From Rhizobium sp. AAP43 (GTDB lineage Bacteria > Pseudomonadota > Alphaproteobacteria > Rhizobiales > Rhizobiaceae), in contig NZ_LJHS01000005.1 in the NCBI RefSeq assembly GCF_001296045.1, positions 558,001 through 622,000 on the forward strand: a DNA stretch of 64,000 nt, given 5' to 3'. The position numbers and the translations under genes were made by a program. The notes under the pieces are model-generated. The model was not told the DNA's origin. It saw nothing but the letters and a program-made list of their open reading frames with translations, and searched no databases. Below are positions 55,732-64,000 of the stretch, in pieces. The first letter of the stretch is position 1. Each line of letters starts with the position of its first letter.

Positions 55732-55818
55732 GGCGGCGTCTCCTGTTCTGTTGTTCCCCCCACTGTAGCGAGTGCCACCGGCAGAGGGGAAGGGCTGCGA
55801 TATCCGCGAGTCCGCCTC

Positions 55819-56241
55819 TTACACAGAAGACCCGCTCGCCGGAGGTATCGCATCGAAACGCTCATCGATCGGCACGCCGAGGGCGACAGCCAGTGCATTG
55901 GTCCGGCTTGCCATGGCAATGACCTGCAGGAGTTCGGCATGCATTGCCGGGGTCATGCCCTTGGCCTTGGCCGACGCCGTGTGGGAGTGAACGCAATAGG
56001 CACAGCCATTCGTCGCGGAAACTGCAATGTAAATCAGTTCCTTGACCAGCGGATCGAGTGCGCCAGGCGCCATAACGGTTTGCAGTCTGTCCCAGACGCT
56101 ACGAAGCTCGTCCGGATCATGGGCCAGCGCCCGCCAAAAGTTGTTGACGTAGTCGGTACCGCGCTTTTCGCGGATGTCGTTGAAGACGGCGAGCGCATTG
56201 GCGCTCGCCTCCTCATCGCTCAGAAGGGGAAGAACTGCCAT
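55819..56241 (-). CDS. Carboxymuconolactone-decarboxylase/AhpD-like protein
   Basis: 140 residues from ATG 56241 (GGAAGG upstream). The core AVSATNGCAYCVHSHTASAK has the Cys-x2-Cys and the distal His of AhpD-like disulfide reductases and peroxidases. It follows the cyclase gene by 13 bp, suggesting co-transcription. A peroxide or alkylhydroperoxidase role is a family inference. Confidence 0.88.
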   Translation of the reverse strand: MAVLPLLSDEEASANALAVFNDIREKRGTDYVNNFWRALAHDPDELRSVWDRLQTVMAPGALDPLVKELIYIAVSATNGCAYCVHSHTASAKAKGMTPAMHAELLQVIAMASRTNALAVALGVPIDERFDAIPPASGSSV

Positions 56242-56254
56242 CGGGTGCCTTCCT

Positions 56255-57067
56255 TCAAACGAGGGCCAGGACGCGCGCCGGGCCGCCGGTGCCGCCCTTG
56301 TGTTTTGGCGCGCCGACAATGATGGTCGCGCCCTTGACCGGCAGTTCTTCGAGATTGTTCAGGCATTCGATGCCGTAACGGCCACCCGGAAGCCAGCTTG
56401 TGTGCACGGCGAAGTCCGCCGAATTGCCCGGGTCGAGCGACAGCGTGTCGACGCCGATCGCGGCCACGTCAAGCGTGGCGAGCAGATCGGTCGCCGACTT
56501 GCCGAAGCCGGGGAAGGCGAATTTGCCGGCGCTGTCATTGCGGAAGGAGGGATCCGTTACCTTCTTCGCCCAGCCGGAGCGCAAGGCGACGACCGCGCCC
56601 TTGGGGATCTCGCCATTGGCGCTGATCCAGGCCTCGACGTCTGCGGCTTCCAGGGTCGTGTTGGCCTCTTCCTTCGCCCGGTCGGTGATGTCGATAATGG
56701 CAAGGGGGGCCACGAGCTTTTCGGGCTCGATCTCGTCGACGCTCTGGCCGTCGGCGCTGAAGTGGAGCGGCGCGTCGATATGCGTGCCGGTATGTTCGAA
56801 GATCGTCAGCTTATGCAGCTGGTAGCCGTTCTTGGCGAATTCCACGGCCCATTCATATTCGATCCCGGGCGTCCCGTCGAAGGTTGGGAAGGCGCCGTCA
56901 TAGGCATGGGTGAGGTCGATCACCTTGCTCGGGCTCTGCTCGGCGAGCACCGGCTTTGCGATGCCGCCGGCGGTGACTGCCGCGCCGGCAACCGCCATGC
57001 CCTTGAACAGCGAGCGACGCGACAGCATGGTCCGCTTTACATTTTCCATCACGCAATGATTGCACAT
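56255..57067 (-). CDS. Cyclase-family (kynurenine-formamidase-like) metal hydrolase, Tat-exported
   Basis: 270 residues from ATG 57067 (GAGAGGG upstream). Starts MCNHCVMENVKRTMLSRRSL-FKG, a twin-arginine signal with SRRSLFKG and a hydrophobic stretch ending PVLA. The catalytic motif IFEHTGTHIDAPLHF (His-x3-His plus Asp) and GVDTLSLDPGNSADFAVH follow. Two cysteines precede the Tat motif. It resembles KynB/isatin hydrolase enzymes; substrate unknown. Confidence 0.85.
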   Translation of the reverse strand: MCNHCVMENVKRTMLSRRSLFKGMAVAGAAVTAGGIAKPVLAEQSPSKVIDLTHAYDGAFPTFDGTPGIEYEWAVEFAKNGYQLHKLTIFEHTGTHIDAPLHFSADGQSVDEIEPEKLVAPLAIIDITDRAKEEANTTLEAADVEAWISANGEIPKGAVVALRSGWAKKVTDPSFRNDSAGKFAFPGFGKSATDLLATLDVAAIGVDTLSLDPGNSADFAVHTSWLPGGRYGIECLNNLEELPVKGATIIVGAPKHKGGTGGPARVLALV

Positions 57068-57186
57068 CCGATATTGCCCTCTCCATGTGGTTTGCACTTC
57101 AAGAGAGTATCGGATGGCGACGCGCCGACAAGCGGAAAGGTGGTCGCCGGATTGCGGGCGACAGCCGTCCCGTTGCGGCGATCCGC

Positions 57187-58056
57187 TTAGCGCTTGATTT
57201 GAACCGTGAAGCCGAAGCGCATGGCATCGCCCGCCGCCAGCGCCACCGTGTACGGCCGCTCGACGAGTTCCGCTGTGCCGCCGGCATGCGCCGCCATGCC
57301 GTGCCAGGGCTCGACGCAGAGGAATGGGGCACCGGGCTTCTGCCAGAGCGCAATATTCGGCAGGTTTTCAAAGGTGAAATGCAGGGTCGGGCCGCCGTCC
57401 GTGCCGAAGCGCAGGCCGGTGCCGGCGCCTTCGGGGAAGATCAGGGCGTCCTTGTCGAACAGGGCATGGGTGAGCTCAAGCCTCCCCTTGCTGAAAGGCG
57501 AGTTCGGCAAGGTCTGGCCAATCAGGCCATCTTCCAGCTGCACGACGCCCGGCTCGGCGCCGTTATCCAGAATGATGTGATGCGCCCGGCCGTCGGCGCC
57601 CGGCAATGGCCAGAGAAAGGCCGGGTGAAAGCCGATGCCGAAAGGGAGCGGCGTGTCGCCGGTGTTTTCCACCGTCGCCATGACTGTAAGGCTGTCGTTT
57701 TCCAGGCGGTGCTCGAGCGTCAGGCGGAAATCGAAGGGATAGACCTCGCGCGTTTCCGCGGAGGAGGAGAGTTCATGGCGGCAGCTGGTCGCGCTCTGTT
57801 CCACCAGTTCAAACTCCCGGCGCCTGGCAATTCCGTGCTGCGCCATCGGATATGTCGTGCCGCTCACGGCCAGACGGTCGCCGGGCGCCTTGCCGACGAT
57901 CGGAAAGAGGATCGGCGAGCGACCCGTCCACCAGGCGGCATCGCCATTCCACAACCAGTCGCTGCCATCTGCCGTCTTCAGGGACTGCATTTCGGCACCC
58001 AGTGTCGAGACTTCTACGGCAAGCGTTTCGTTGGCGATGCGAATCGTCTGGGGCAT
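57187..58056 (-). CDS. Aldose-1-epimerase-like protein
   Basis: 289 residues of the galactose-mutarotase superfamily. ANETLAVEVSTLGAEMQSLK and DWLWNGDAAWWTGRSPILFP are the usual start; PFGIGFHPAFLWPLP gives the conserved His. The C-terminal FLCVEPWHGMAAHAGG carries the second catalytic His/Glu region. It interconverts sugar anomers. It is 80 bp from the rhodanese gene in the same strand. Confidence 0.88.
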   Translation of the reverse strand: MPQTIRIANETLAVEVSTLGAEMQSLKTADGSDWLWNGDAAWWTGRSPILFPIVGKAPGDRLAVSGTTYPMAQHGIARRREFELVEQSATSCRHELSSSAETREVYPFDFRLTLEHRLENDSLTVMATVENTGDTPLPFGIGFHPAFLWPLPGADGRAHHIILDNGAEPGVVQLEDGLIGQTLPNSPFSKGRLELTHALFDKDALIFPEGAGTGLRFGTDGGPTLHFTFENLPNIALWQKPGAPFLCVEPWHGMAAHAGGTAELVERPYTVALAAGDAMRFGFTVQIKR

Positions 58057-58142
58057 GGAAGGTCCTTATTTGTTTGGTGCCATCCTAATGTGCTTGCGTG
58101 TGGATCGCGACGGAAAATGGCAGCAACCTTGCGCTTGCTCCC

Positions 58143-58538
58143 TTATCCTTTGAGCTTCAGCGCTTCCACCGGCAGTCCGGCCTCACGCCAGGCGGTGAAG
58201 CCGCCGTCCAGATGGCAGACGCGTTCCAGCCCCATTTCCAGCGCCGTCTTCGTCGCCAGCGCCGAGCGCCAGCCGCTGGCGCAGAAGAAAACGAAGCGCT
58301 TGTCTTCGGCAAAGACCGGCTTGTGATAGGGGCTTTCAGGGTCGATCCAGAATTCGAGCATGCCGCGCGGGCAGGCGAAGGCGCCGGGGATCGTGCCTTC
58401 GCGCTCGCGTTCGCGCGGATCACGCAGGTCGACGAAGACCGTGTCAGCCTCTGCATGTAGCGGGGCTGCGTCTTGCGGCGCAATCGCCTGCACCAGCGCA
58501 TTCGCCTCGGCCAGCAAGTCCTTGTAGCCCTTTTTCAT
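58143..58538 (-). CDS. Rhodanese-domain sulfurtransferase
   Basis: 131 residues from ATG 58538 (GGAGAG upstream). Single rhodanese domain with TVFVDLRDPREREREGTIPG, GAFACPRGMLEFW and FVFFCASGWRSALATKTALE, where the Cys of CASGWR is the catalytic persulfide residue. It transfers sulfane sulfur or acts in sulfur relay. Physiological partner unknown. Confidence 0.9.
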   Translation of the reverse strand: MKKGYKDLLAEANALVQAIAPQDAAPLHAEADTVFVDLRDPREREREGTIPGAFACPRGMLEFWIDPESPYHKPVFAEDKRFVFFCASGWRSALATKTALEMGLERVCHLDGGFTAWREAGLPVEALKLKG

Positions 58539-58674
58539 TTCGCTCTCCGCAGGTTCCGGTGTCTGCTGCACAAGGCTATCCTAGCAACACCTGGATCCCT
58601 GTCACGGGATGCCGTCGTTGAAGTGACGGTCTGCCGCATTGCTGCTTGGCATTCTGAAGCCTAATTCTCATGTC

Positions 58675-59088
58675 ATGACAGCCAAGCCCGCCCCCAATAA
58701 CCCGATCATTGTTTTCGATGCGGAATGCATTCTCTGCTCGGCGAATGCGCAATTCGTGCTGCAGCACGATACGGCGAGGCGCTTCCGGCTCGCGGCGATG
58801 CAAGGGGCGGTTGGTGCCGATCTCTATCGTCGGTTCGGCATTGACCCCGCTGATCCGGACACGATGATCCTCGTCGACGGCGACAGTCTGCTTCGCGACA
58901 GCGATGCGGTCCTTTCTATCTATGCCGGCCTCGGCTGGCCCTGGAAGGTACTCTCGGTGCTTCGGCTCGTGCCGCGCGCCATCCGTGATCCGCTCTACCG
59001 GCTGGTGGCACGCAACCGCTACAGGATCTTCGGCAAGCGTGACCGTTGCTGGCTGCCATCACCAGAGTTTCGGGACCGGCTGCTTTGA
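58675..59088 (+). CDS. DCC-family thiol-disulfide oxidoreductase (DUF393)
   Basis: 137 residues from ATG 58675. IIVFDAECILCSANAQFVLQ carries the DxxCxxC motif, and FRLAAMQGAVGADLYRRFG and DSDAVLSIYAGLGWPWKVLS follow. This family is thioredoxin-like in fold and of uncertain role. Confidence 0.88.
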   Translation: MTAKPAPNNPIIVFDAECILCSANAQFVLQHDTARRFRLAAMQGAVGADLYRRFGIDPADPDTMILVDGDSLLRDSDAVLSIYAGLGWPWKVLSVLRLVPRAIRDPLYRLVARNRYRIFGKRDRCWLPSPEFRDRLL

Positions 59089-59136
59089 GCCTGCAGCCAA
59101 GCCCACGGTCCAAATCCTACTCGTCACTGCAAGCAA

Positions 59137-59164
59137 GAAAGGCGGCCGCTGCCGGCCGCCTTTC
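59137..59164. terminator. Bidirectional terminator between DCC and LivK genes
   Basis: GAAAGGCGGCCG and CGGCCGCCTTTC form a 12-bp perfect stem with a 4-base loop. On the minus strand TTTCTTGC follows, and on the plus strand TTTCC. Confidence 0.8.
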
Positions 59165-59187
59165 CGTCAAACGTCGCGCTTCCAGCC

Positions 59188-60294
59188 TTACTCAGCCGAA
59201 ACCGTCTTGCCGCCTTCCCATTTGTAAACGGCAAAGCTCTGCGAGGTCAGGTCGCCCGTCTCGCCATAGGTCAGCTTGCCGATGGCGGTCGGGATTTCCG
59301 AGCCGTCCTTGAGGGCTGCGGCCACGGCTTCGGCGTCGTCGGCGCTTCCGGCCTTGGTGATGCCGGCAGCCAGCACTTCAACCGCGGCATAGGCGTTGAG
59401 CGTGAAGGCTTCAGCCGGAACGGACTTTGCGGTCAGGGCAGCAACGGCAGCCTTGCTGTCGTCGTTCTTCAGCGCATCGGCGGCATTGGTGAAGATCGTG
59501 CCTTCGGCAGCGTCTCCGCCGATCGTGACGAATTCATTGTTCGACAGGCCGTCACCGGCGATCAGCTGGGCGGAAAGACCGGCGTCCTTCATCTGACGGA
59601 CCATCAGACCGGCTTCCGGATGGTAGCCACCGAAATAGATGACTTCGACGCCTTCCGCCTTCAGGCGGGTGACGAGCGCGCCGTAATCCTTCTCGCCGGC
59701 CGTCAGTGCGTCGTTGAAGACTTCAGTCACGCCGCCCGCGTTGAGGGCAGCCTTGAAGGCATCGGCGAGACCCTTGCCGTACTGGCCCTTGTCGTTGAGG
59801 ATCACGATCTTCTTGTCCTTGAACTTTTCAAGCACGAGCTTGGCAGCCACGTCGGCCTGCTGGTCGTCGCGGCCGCAGGTGCGCAGCACTGTTGTGAGGC
59901 CGCGTGCGGTGAGGTCAGGGGCGGTGGCCGTCGGGGTGACCATCAGCGTGCCGTTTTCGGCAAGTACGCTGGAGGCAGGCACGGCAACGCCCGAGGTGAC
60001 CGGGCCGACGACGAAGCGGATGCCTTCGCCGACCAGCTGGTTGGCGGCCGAGACGCCCTGCTTCGGTTCGCCGGCATCGTCGGCAACCTTGATGACAAGC
60101 TGTTCGCCGTTGACGCCGCCCTTCTTGTTGATTTCCTCGACGGCGGTTTCTGCGCCGTTCTTGATCTGCGCGCCGACGGCGGCCAGCGGACCTGTGAGCG
60201 GTGCCATCAGACCGATGGTGATGTCGGCATGGGCGACCGGTGCAGCGGCGATCAGGGCCGCGAGTGCGGTCGCTGCGAGAAGGTGAAATTTCAT
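59188..60294 (-). CDS. Branched-chain amino acid-type ABC binding protein (LivK/LivJ)
   Basis: 368 residues from ATG 60294. A signal peptide ([21 protein letters not shown]) precedes the Leu/Ile/Val-binding fold: [60 protein letters not shown] and [20 protein letters not shown]. No permease or ATPase genes adjoin it, so it is an orphan component that must work with an importer elsewhere. Confidence 0.92.
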   Translation of the reverse strand: MKFHLLAATALAALIAAAPVAHADITIGLMAPLTGPLAAVGAQIKNGAETAVEEINKKGGVNGEQLVIKVADDAGEPKQGVSAANQLVGEGIRFVVGPVTSGVAVPASSVLAENGTLMVTPTATAPDLTARGLTTVLRTCGRDDQQADVAAKLVLEKFKDKKIVILNDKGQYGKGLADAFKAALNAGGVTEVFNDALTAGEKDYGALVTRLKAEGVEVIYFGGYHPEAGLMVRQMKDAGLSAQLIAGDGLSNNEFVTIGGDAAEGTIFTNAADALKNDDSKAAVAALTAKSVPAEAFTLNAYAAVEVLAAGITKAGSADDAEAVAAALKDGSEIPTAIGKLTYGETGDLTSQSFAVYKWEGGKTVSAE

Positions 60295-60483
60295 GTCGTG
60301 CTCCTTGGGTGGCGCAACCGATCTTTGTCGATTTTTACGCCGGCTGGGTTCTTTTGTTTCGTTCCCCAGACCAGCTTTAGCCAAAATCGGAAGGAGACAA
60401 AAGACCGCGAGCAGCGGTCATCTGTCACGCCCAGGAGTTTACCACGATGATTGTTGTCGTTTGGGCCGATCAGCGGATGGCGA

Positions 60484-60774
60484 TCAGAGGATGGCGACGC
60501 GCTGACCGTATGGCGTGTCGCCATCGAAATCGCTGTGTCCGATTGTATCGGCTTGGGCGAGCATGCCGTTGCCGGCTGCCGCCGCTTCCTGCTGCTTGCG
60601 CAGTGCCAGCTCTGCCATTGCGATCTGCTGCAATTCCATCAGGTCATTGGCGATCTGGGCGCGGCGGGCGGCAAGCTGCAGTTCTTGCCGCTCGGGGGCG
60701 GCGACCGGAGCCTTGACGGTGCTGGCTTCGGAAGACGGATCCTTGCGGAACATGCGTTTGAAAAGGTCGACCAC
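60484..60774 (-). CDS. Small hypothetical protein
   Basis: 96 residues from GTG 60774, which has an AGGAAAA ribosome site 7 bp away. The N-terminus is basic (MVDLFKRMFRKDPSSEAS), and a Gln-rich helical stretch of about residues 28-66 follows (ERQELQLAARRAQIANDLME). No recognised family. Compact start and good ribosome site support a real gene, not homology. Confidence 0.6.
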   Translation of the reverse strand: MVDLFKRMFRKDPSSEASTVKAPVAAPERQELQLAARRAQIANDLMELQQIAMAELALRKQQEAAAAGNGMLAQADTIGHSDFDGDTPYGQRVAIL

Positions 60775-61006
60775 GGGTTTTCCTGCCGGGACGTGCTCCG
60801 GGCCGGTTGCCGGCGACCTGATGTCGATAGCGAGGCGGCTGGATGCTGCTGTACTCGTCGGCTGAACCTTAAGCTGTCATTCGCGTCGGGTTCGGCTGGG
60901 CGAATCTCTTGTCGCAGGATAAGGGGCGATTCGCTGTCAGACAAGATGGTCTGCGGTCCAGTCAGGAAAGATCCGTCGTGATCTGGTTTTCCAGGCGAGC
61001 GGCGCA

Positions 61007-61035
61007 AAAAAAGCGGCCACTCGGACCGCTTTTTT
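61007..61035 (-). terminator. Terminator of the aminotransferase gene
   Basis: AAAAAAGCGG (61007-61016) pairs with CCGCTTTTTT (61026-61035) over a 9-base loop, giving a T7 tract on the minus strand. It lies 22 bp after the aminotransferase stop. Confidence 0.9.
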
Positions 61036-61057
61036 CCCAACTTATCGGTGGCTGATC

Positions 61058-62386
61058 TCAGATGTTCTTTTCCAGCACCTTGCGGAGCTTGTCGAAGAGT
61101 TCGTCGATCTGCTCCTTGGTGATGATCAGCGGCGGCGACAGCGCGATGATATCACCGGTGGTGCGGATCAGCAGACCATCGGCATAGGCGTTGAGGAAGG
61201 CGTTGAAGGCGCGCTTGGTCGGCTCGCCGTCAATGGGCTTCAGTTCGATCGCGCCGATCAGGCCGAGATTTCTGATATCGATGACATTCGGGCAATCGCG
61301 GAGAGAATGCAGCTTTTCTTCCCAGTAGGGTGCGATCTCGGCGGCACGGGTGAGCAGGCCCTCGTCACGGTAAGTGTCGAGCGTGCCGAGCGCTGCGGCC
61401 GATGCGATCGGATTGCCAGAATAGGTGTAGCCGTGGAAGAACTCGATCATATGCTCGGGGCCGGCCATGAAGGCGTCATGGATTTCGGCGGTGACAAAGA
61501 CAGCGCCCATCGGAATGACGCCGTTGGTCAGGCCCTTGGCGGTGACCATGATGTCAGGCTTCACGTCGAAATACTGCGAAGCAAAGGGCGTTCCGAGACG
61601 ACCGAAGCCGGTGATGACTTCGTCGAAGATCAGCAGGATGCCGTGCTTGGTGCAGAGTTCGCGCAGGCGCTGCAGATAGCCCTTTGGCGGGATCAGGACG
61701 CCCGTCGAGCCGGCGACGGGTTCGACGATGACGGCCGCGATCGTCGAGGCGTCATGCAGGGTGACGATCCGTTCGAGTTCGTCGGCCAGATCGCCGCCAT
61801 GTTCGGGCATGCCCTTGGTGAAGGCGTTCTTGGCCGGCTGATGGGTGTGCGGCATGTGGTCGACGCCGGTGAGCAGAGTGCCGAACATCTTGCGGTTGGA
61901 GACAATGCCGCCCACTGAAATGCCGCCGAAGTTGACGCCGTGATAACCGCGCTCGCGGCCGATCAGACGGGTGCGCGACCCTTGCCCTTTTACGCGCTGA
62001 TAGGCGAGCGCGACCTTGAGGGCAGTCTCGACCGATTCAGAGCCGGAATTGGTATAGAGCACATGCGCCATGTTGTCGGGCGCGATGTCGATCAGGCGGT
62101 TGGCGAGTTCAAAGGCTTTCGGGTGGCCGAGCTGGAAGGCAGGAGCGTAATCCAGTTCGCCGGCCTGCTCGCGGATCGCTTCGGTGATCAGCGGGCGGCA
62201 GTGGCCGGCATTGACGCACCAGAGGCCTGCCGTGCCGTCAAGCACCTGGCGGCCGTCATGGGTGGTGTAGTGCATGTCCTTGGCGCCAACGAAAAGGCGC
62301 GGTTCCTTCTTGTACTGGCGGTTCGCAGTGAACGGCATCCAGAAGGCGCGCAGATCGTTAGGCGTGGAATTGAGGCGGTTCGACAT
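61058..62386 (-). CDS. Class III omega-amino acid:pyruvate aminotransferase (beta-alanine type)
   Basis: 442 residues from ATG 62386 (GGAGAACACG upstream); ATG 62398 lacks a ribosome site. The family start LRAFWMPFTANRQYKKEPRL and DEVITGFGRLGTPFASQYFD with the cofactor Asp and MVTAKGLTNGVIPMGAVFV with the PLP-Schiff-base Lys are all present. Omega-amino acid transaminases of this type deaminate beta-alanine to malonate semialdehyde, the fate of uracil-derived beta-alanine. It is 37 kb from preT, so the link to the pyrimidine pathway is inferred. Confidence 0.9.
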   Translation of the reverse strand: MSNRLNSTPNDLRAFWMPFTANRQYKKEPRLFVGAKDMHYTTHDGRQVLDGTAGLWCVNAGHCRPLITEAIREQAGELDYAPAFQLGHPKAFELANRLIDIAPDNMAHVLYTNSGSESVETALKVALAYQRVKGQGSRTRLIGRERGYHGVNFGGISVGGIVSNRKMFGTLLTGVDHMPHTHQPAKNAFTKGMPEHGGDLADELERIVTLHDASTIAAVIVEPVAGSTGVLIPPKGYLQRLRELCTKHGILLIFDEVITGFGRLGTPFASQYFDVKPDIMVTAKGLTNGVIPMGAVFVTAEIHDAFMAGPEHMIEFFHGYTYSGNPIASAAALGTLDTYRDEGLLTRAAEIAPYWEEKLHSLRDCPNVIDIRNLGLIGAIELKPIDGEPTKRAFNAFLNAYADGLLIRTTGDIIALSPPLIITKEQIDELFDKLRKVLEKNI

Positions 62387-62638
62387 CGTGTTCTCCATGG
62401 CCTTGTCATCACGGGCGGCCACTGCCCGGCCCCGGTTGATGCGCCGGCGGCTTTGTTTGCGTCGTCACGTTAGCAGTGATCGAAACACCGTCAAGGCGGC
62501 ATCACGAAAGGTCATGGATCCCTGAATTTAAGTGATGCGCCTCGCGGATTGCGCGATCGCCCCTTTGCCATCGAGAATGGCCGGGGAGGAGGCATCGTTT
62601 GCTATCTGCATCTTTGCAAATGGCTGCGGACATGAAAA

Positions 62639-62667
62639 AGCCCCGGCCGGTCATTCGGGACGGGGCT
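62639..62667 (-). terminator. Terminator of nolR
   Basis: AGCCCCG (62639-62645) pairs with CGGGGCT (62661-62667), and the minus strand continues with TTTTT. It lies about 100 bp after the nolR stop. Confidence 0.75.
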
Positions 62668-62764
62668 CGATCGGTTCCGGTTCGTGACCGGATATCTTCA
62701 ACGCAGTAATCCCGTGGGATGGCCGGGCTCTATGCCGCGTTCCATCCGCTTGGGAGCGCTGTCA

Positions 62765-63082
62765 TCAAGCGGCGTTCTTAGCGGCCGCAGGGGCGCAATA
62801 GATGCTTTCCAGTGTCGACAGGATCTTAATGACCGATTCCGACGTGGAGGAGTAATAGATGGTCTGGGCGTCGCGGCGGGTCTTGACCAGCTTCTGCGCG
62901 CGCAGCTTGGACAGGTGCTGAGACAGTGCCGATTGGCTGAGGCCGACCTGGTTAGCGAGCACGCCGACCGGAACCTCACCTTCAACGAGGCTGCAGAGGA
63001 TCATCAAGCGTTTCGGGTTCGCCATGGCCGACAGCAGGCTTGCTGCTACGTTGGATTGCTCCGACAAATCTCTTGTTTTCAT
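62765..63082 (-). CDS. nolR: NolR-type ArsR-family regulator
   Basis: 105 residues with a winged helix. The SAMANPKRLMILCSLVEGEV, VGLSQSALSQHLSKLRAQKL and RRDAQTIYYSSTSESVIKIL segments match rhizobial NolR almost throughout, while an ArsR metal-binding ELCVCDL motif is absent. NolR is a global repressor of nodulation, exopolysaccharide and conjugation genes in rhizobia. It is probably autoregulated. Confidence 0.9.
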   Translation of the reverse strand: MKTRDLSEQSNVAASLLSAMANPKRLMILCSLVEGEVPVGVLANQVGLSQSALSQHLSKLRAQKLVKTRRDAQTIYYSSTSESVIKILSTLESIYCAPAAAKNAA

Positions 63083-63196
63083 CTGTTCAACTTTCCTATC
63101 TCGATTGCCTGATGGGGGAGGGGCAGTCGTTGAAAATCCGTGCCTTAGCTATGACACGAAATGTAGCAGGGGCTCCAAATTTGTATATGCCTAAAT

Positions 63197-63925
63197 TTAA
63201 GGTACTGCGTATACTGAATTAGGTAACTCTAAAATCATATGTGTTTTTGTTCGGATTGGCTCCAAAAACTCATGTCGAATTAACAAGTCCTTGTAAGATA
63301 TATCGATTCCGGAAGAATCAATACCAGTGAAAGTCCACTCTCCAGGTGGTGCGCCATAGGTAGTGGTGGCAATCTTTTCTGCAAGCCCCGGAAACAGCAC
63401 CCCCAATTCTAGCAGTAGGTCTGCTTCGCACCCCCAGAAATCACAGTGGGTCGTCTCGATGCGAAAATCCGCTCCTGAGAGGTGGTAGGCGCGGCCGAAG
63501 CCGCCATTCAGACTGCCACGCTCCACCACGAGGCGGAAAAAGCGGAAGTCGGGAAAGTCGATATAGAGCTTCGATTTCGGATGGCGTGCGAGGAAGCGCT
63601 CACGCAGCCGCGCATGATCTGAGCTGCCGCGTTCAACCACCTGCGCGCTGCATTGCAGGCTGAGCCTGGGATAGGCGAGCGGGTCCCCCTTGCCTGGCTC
63701 GCCGACGAGAAGGCTCGTGCGTGGATCGGTCGTCAGTGCCCTGGTATGGGCGGAGAGCTCAGAGACAAGAATGACGGCAGCGCCATCGCTATCGCTGCCG
63801 ATCACGACCCGGCTGACGGCGGGGAAATGCGTGTCCGGATCGATCACGCCGATGGCCGCATAGCGTGCGCCACGCAGGAGCACGCGTGCCTGTCGGCGCG
63901 CATCCTCGTCCGTCTCGCGAATCAC
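63197..63925 (-). CDS. HugZ-like pyridoxamine-oxidase-fold haem-use protein
   Basis: 242 residues from a GTG at 63925; the frame stays open to the window edge (with a Pro/Glu-rich stretch), so the true start may lie outside. An FMN-binding split barrel (YAAIGVIDPDTHFPAVSRVV, TRALTTDPRTSLLVGEPGKG) is followed by a DUF2470-like C-terminal part (YGAPPGEWTFTGIDSSGIDI). Members bind or degrade haem, or are general FMN oxidoreductases. Upstream context is missing. Confidence 0.8.
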   Translation of the reverse strand: MIRETDEDARRQARVLLRGARYAAIGVIDPDTHFPAVSRVVIGSDSDGAAVILVSELSAHTRALTTDPRTSLLVGEPGKGDPLAYPRLSLQCSAQVVERGSSDHARLRERFLARHPKSKLYIDFPDFRFFRLVVERGSLNGGFGRAYHLSGADFRIETTHCDFWGCEADLLLELGVLFPGLAEKIATTTYGAPPGEWTFTGIDSSGIDISYKDLLIRHEFLEPIRTKTHMILELPNSVYAVP

Positions 63926-64000
63926 CTGGGGCCGGTCGGCGGGTTTTTCCGTCGGCTGGCCAGCGGGCTCGCCCGCTGGCTGCTGCCTGGGCTCTGTCTC

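Noticed and set aside
63083-63235. NolR-box-like sequences (TTAG-N9) near nolR
   Set aside because: The motif is short. The best match lies within the end of the neighbouring coding region, and the one in the promoter has wrong spacing.

Overview
The window is GC-rich chromosomal DNA of an alphaproteobacterium, most likely a member of the Rhizobiaceae. Pointers to this are a NolR-type ArsR regulator, an ExoD homologue, an NnrU homologue, an Omp25/Omp31-like porin, a RutR-controlled reductive pyrimidine catabolic cluster with an ABC importer, and the yfgM-like/der pair. No phage, integron or insertion-sequence transposase was recognised. Genus is inference only.

Layout. 1-7 kb: 3' end of ureG, a DNR-like Crp/Fnr regulator behind a perfect FNR box, an outer-membrane beta-barrel protein, and an RND efflux pump with its membrane-fusion subunit. 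7-24.6 kb: pyrimidine/hydantoin catabolism. It holds a THI5/NMT1-type ABC importer (binding protein, two permeases, ATPase), an SMR-like subunit, dihydropyrimidinase, N-carbamoyl-beta-alanine amidohydrolase, the divergent RutR regulator with a good RutR operator, and the PreA/PreT dihydropyrimidine dehydrogenase. A DMT transporter, ExoD and a CHASE-PAS-GGDEF-EAL protein sit in its middle. Two DUF559 nuclease genes, each next to its own family of paired inverted hairpin repeats, are lodged in this cluster. A beta-alanine:pyruvate-type aminotransferase at 61-62.4 kb could complete the pathway.

24.6-32.2 kb: a lone FliN/SpoA-domain protein, a DUF2325 protein, a VOC protein, DUF423, a group II truncated haemoglobin, and then a 1278-residue protein built almost wholly from 8-residue repeats in a 17 x 8 = 136-residue supercycle. 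32.2-39.5 kb: an ABC-F ATPase, an HD-GYP phosphodiesterase, a second amidohydrolase cluster (DapA-like, allantoinase-like with an altered metal motif, hydantoin-racemase-like) with a divergent FCD-GntR regulator, and tRNA-Arg(CCG).

39.8-64 kb: MarR, a J-domain-like protein, the transglutaminase/alpha-E/permuted ATP-grasp trio, a DMT exporter, polysaccharide deacetylase, NnrU, the YfgM-like protein and Der, a GT4 glycosyltransferase divergent from a GH13 glucosidase, a K+ channel with a zinc ribbon, a YoeB/YefM toxin-antitoxin pair, adenine deaminase, cyclase, mutarotase, rhodanese, a DCC protein, an orphan LivK-type binding protein, the aminotransferase, NolR, and a pyridoxamine-oxidase-like haem-utilisation protein running to the window edge. 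Most of the window is ordinary core and catabolic gene content. The unusual parts are the octapeptide-repeat protein and the DUF559/repeat cassettes.
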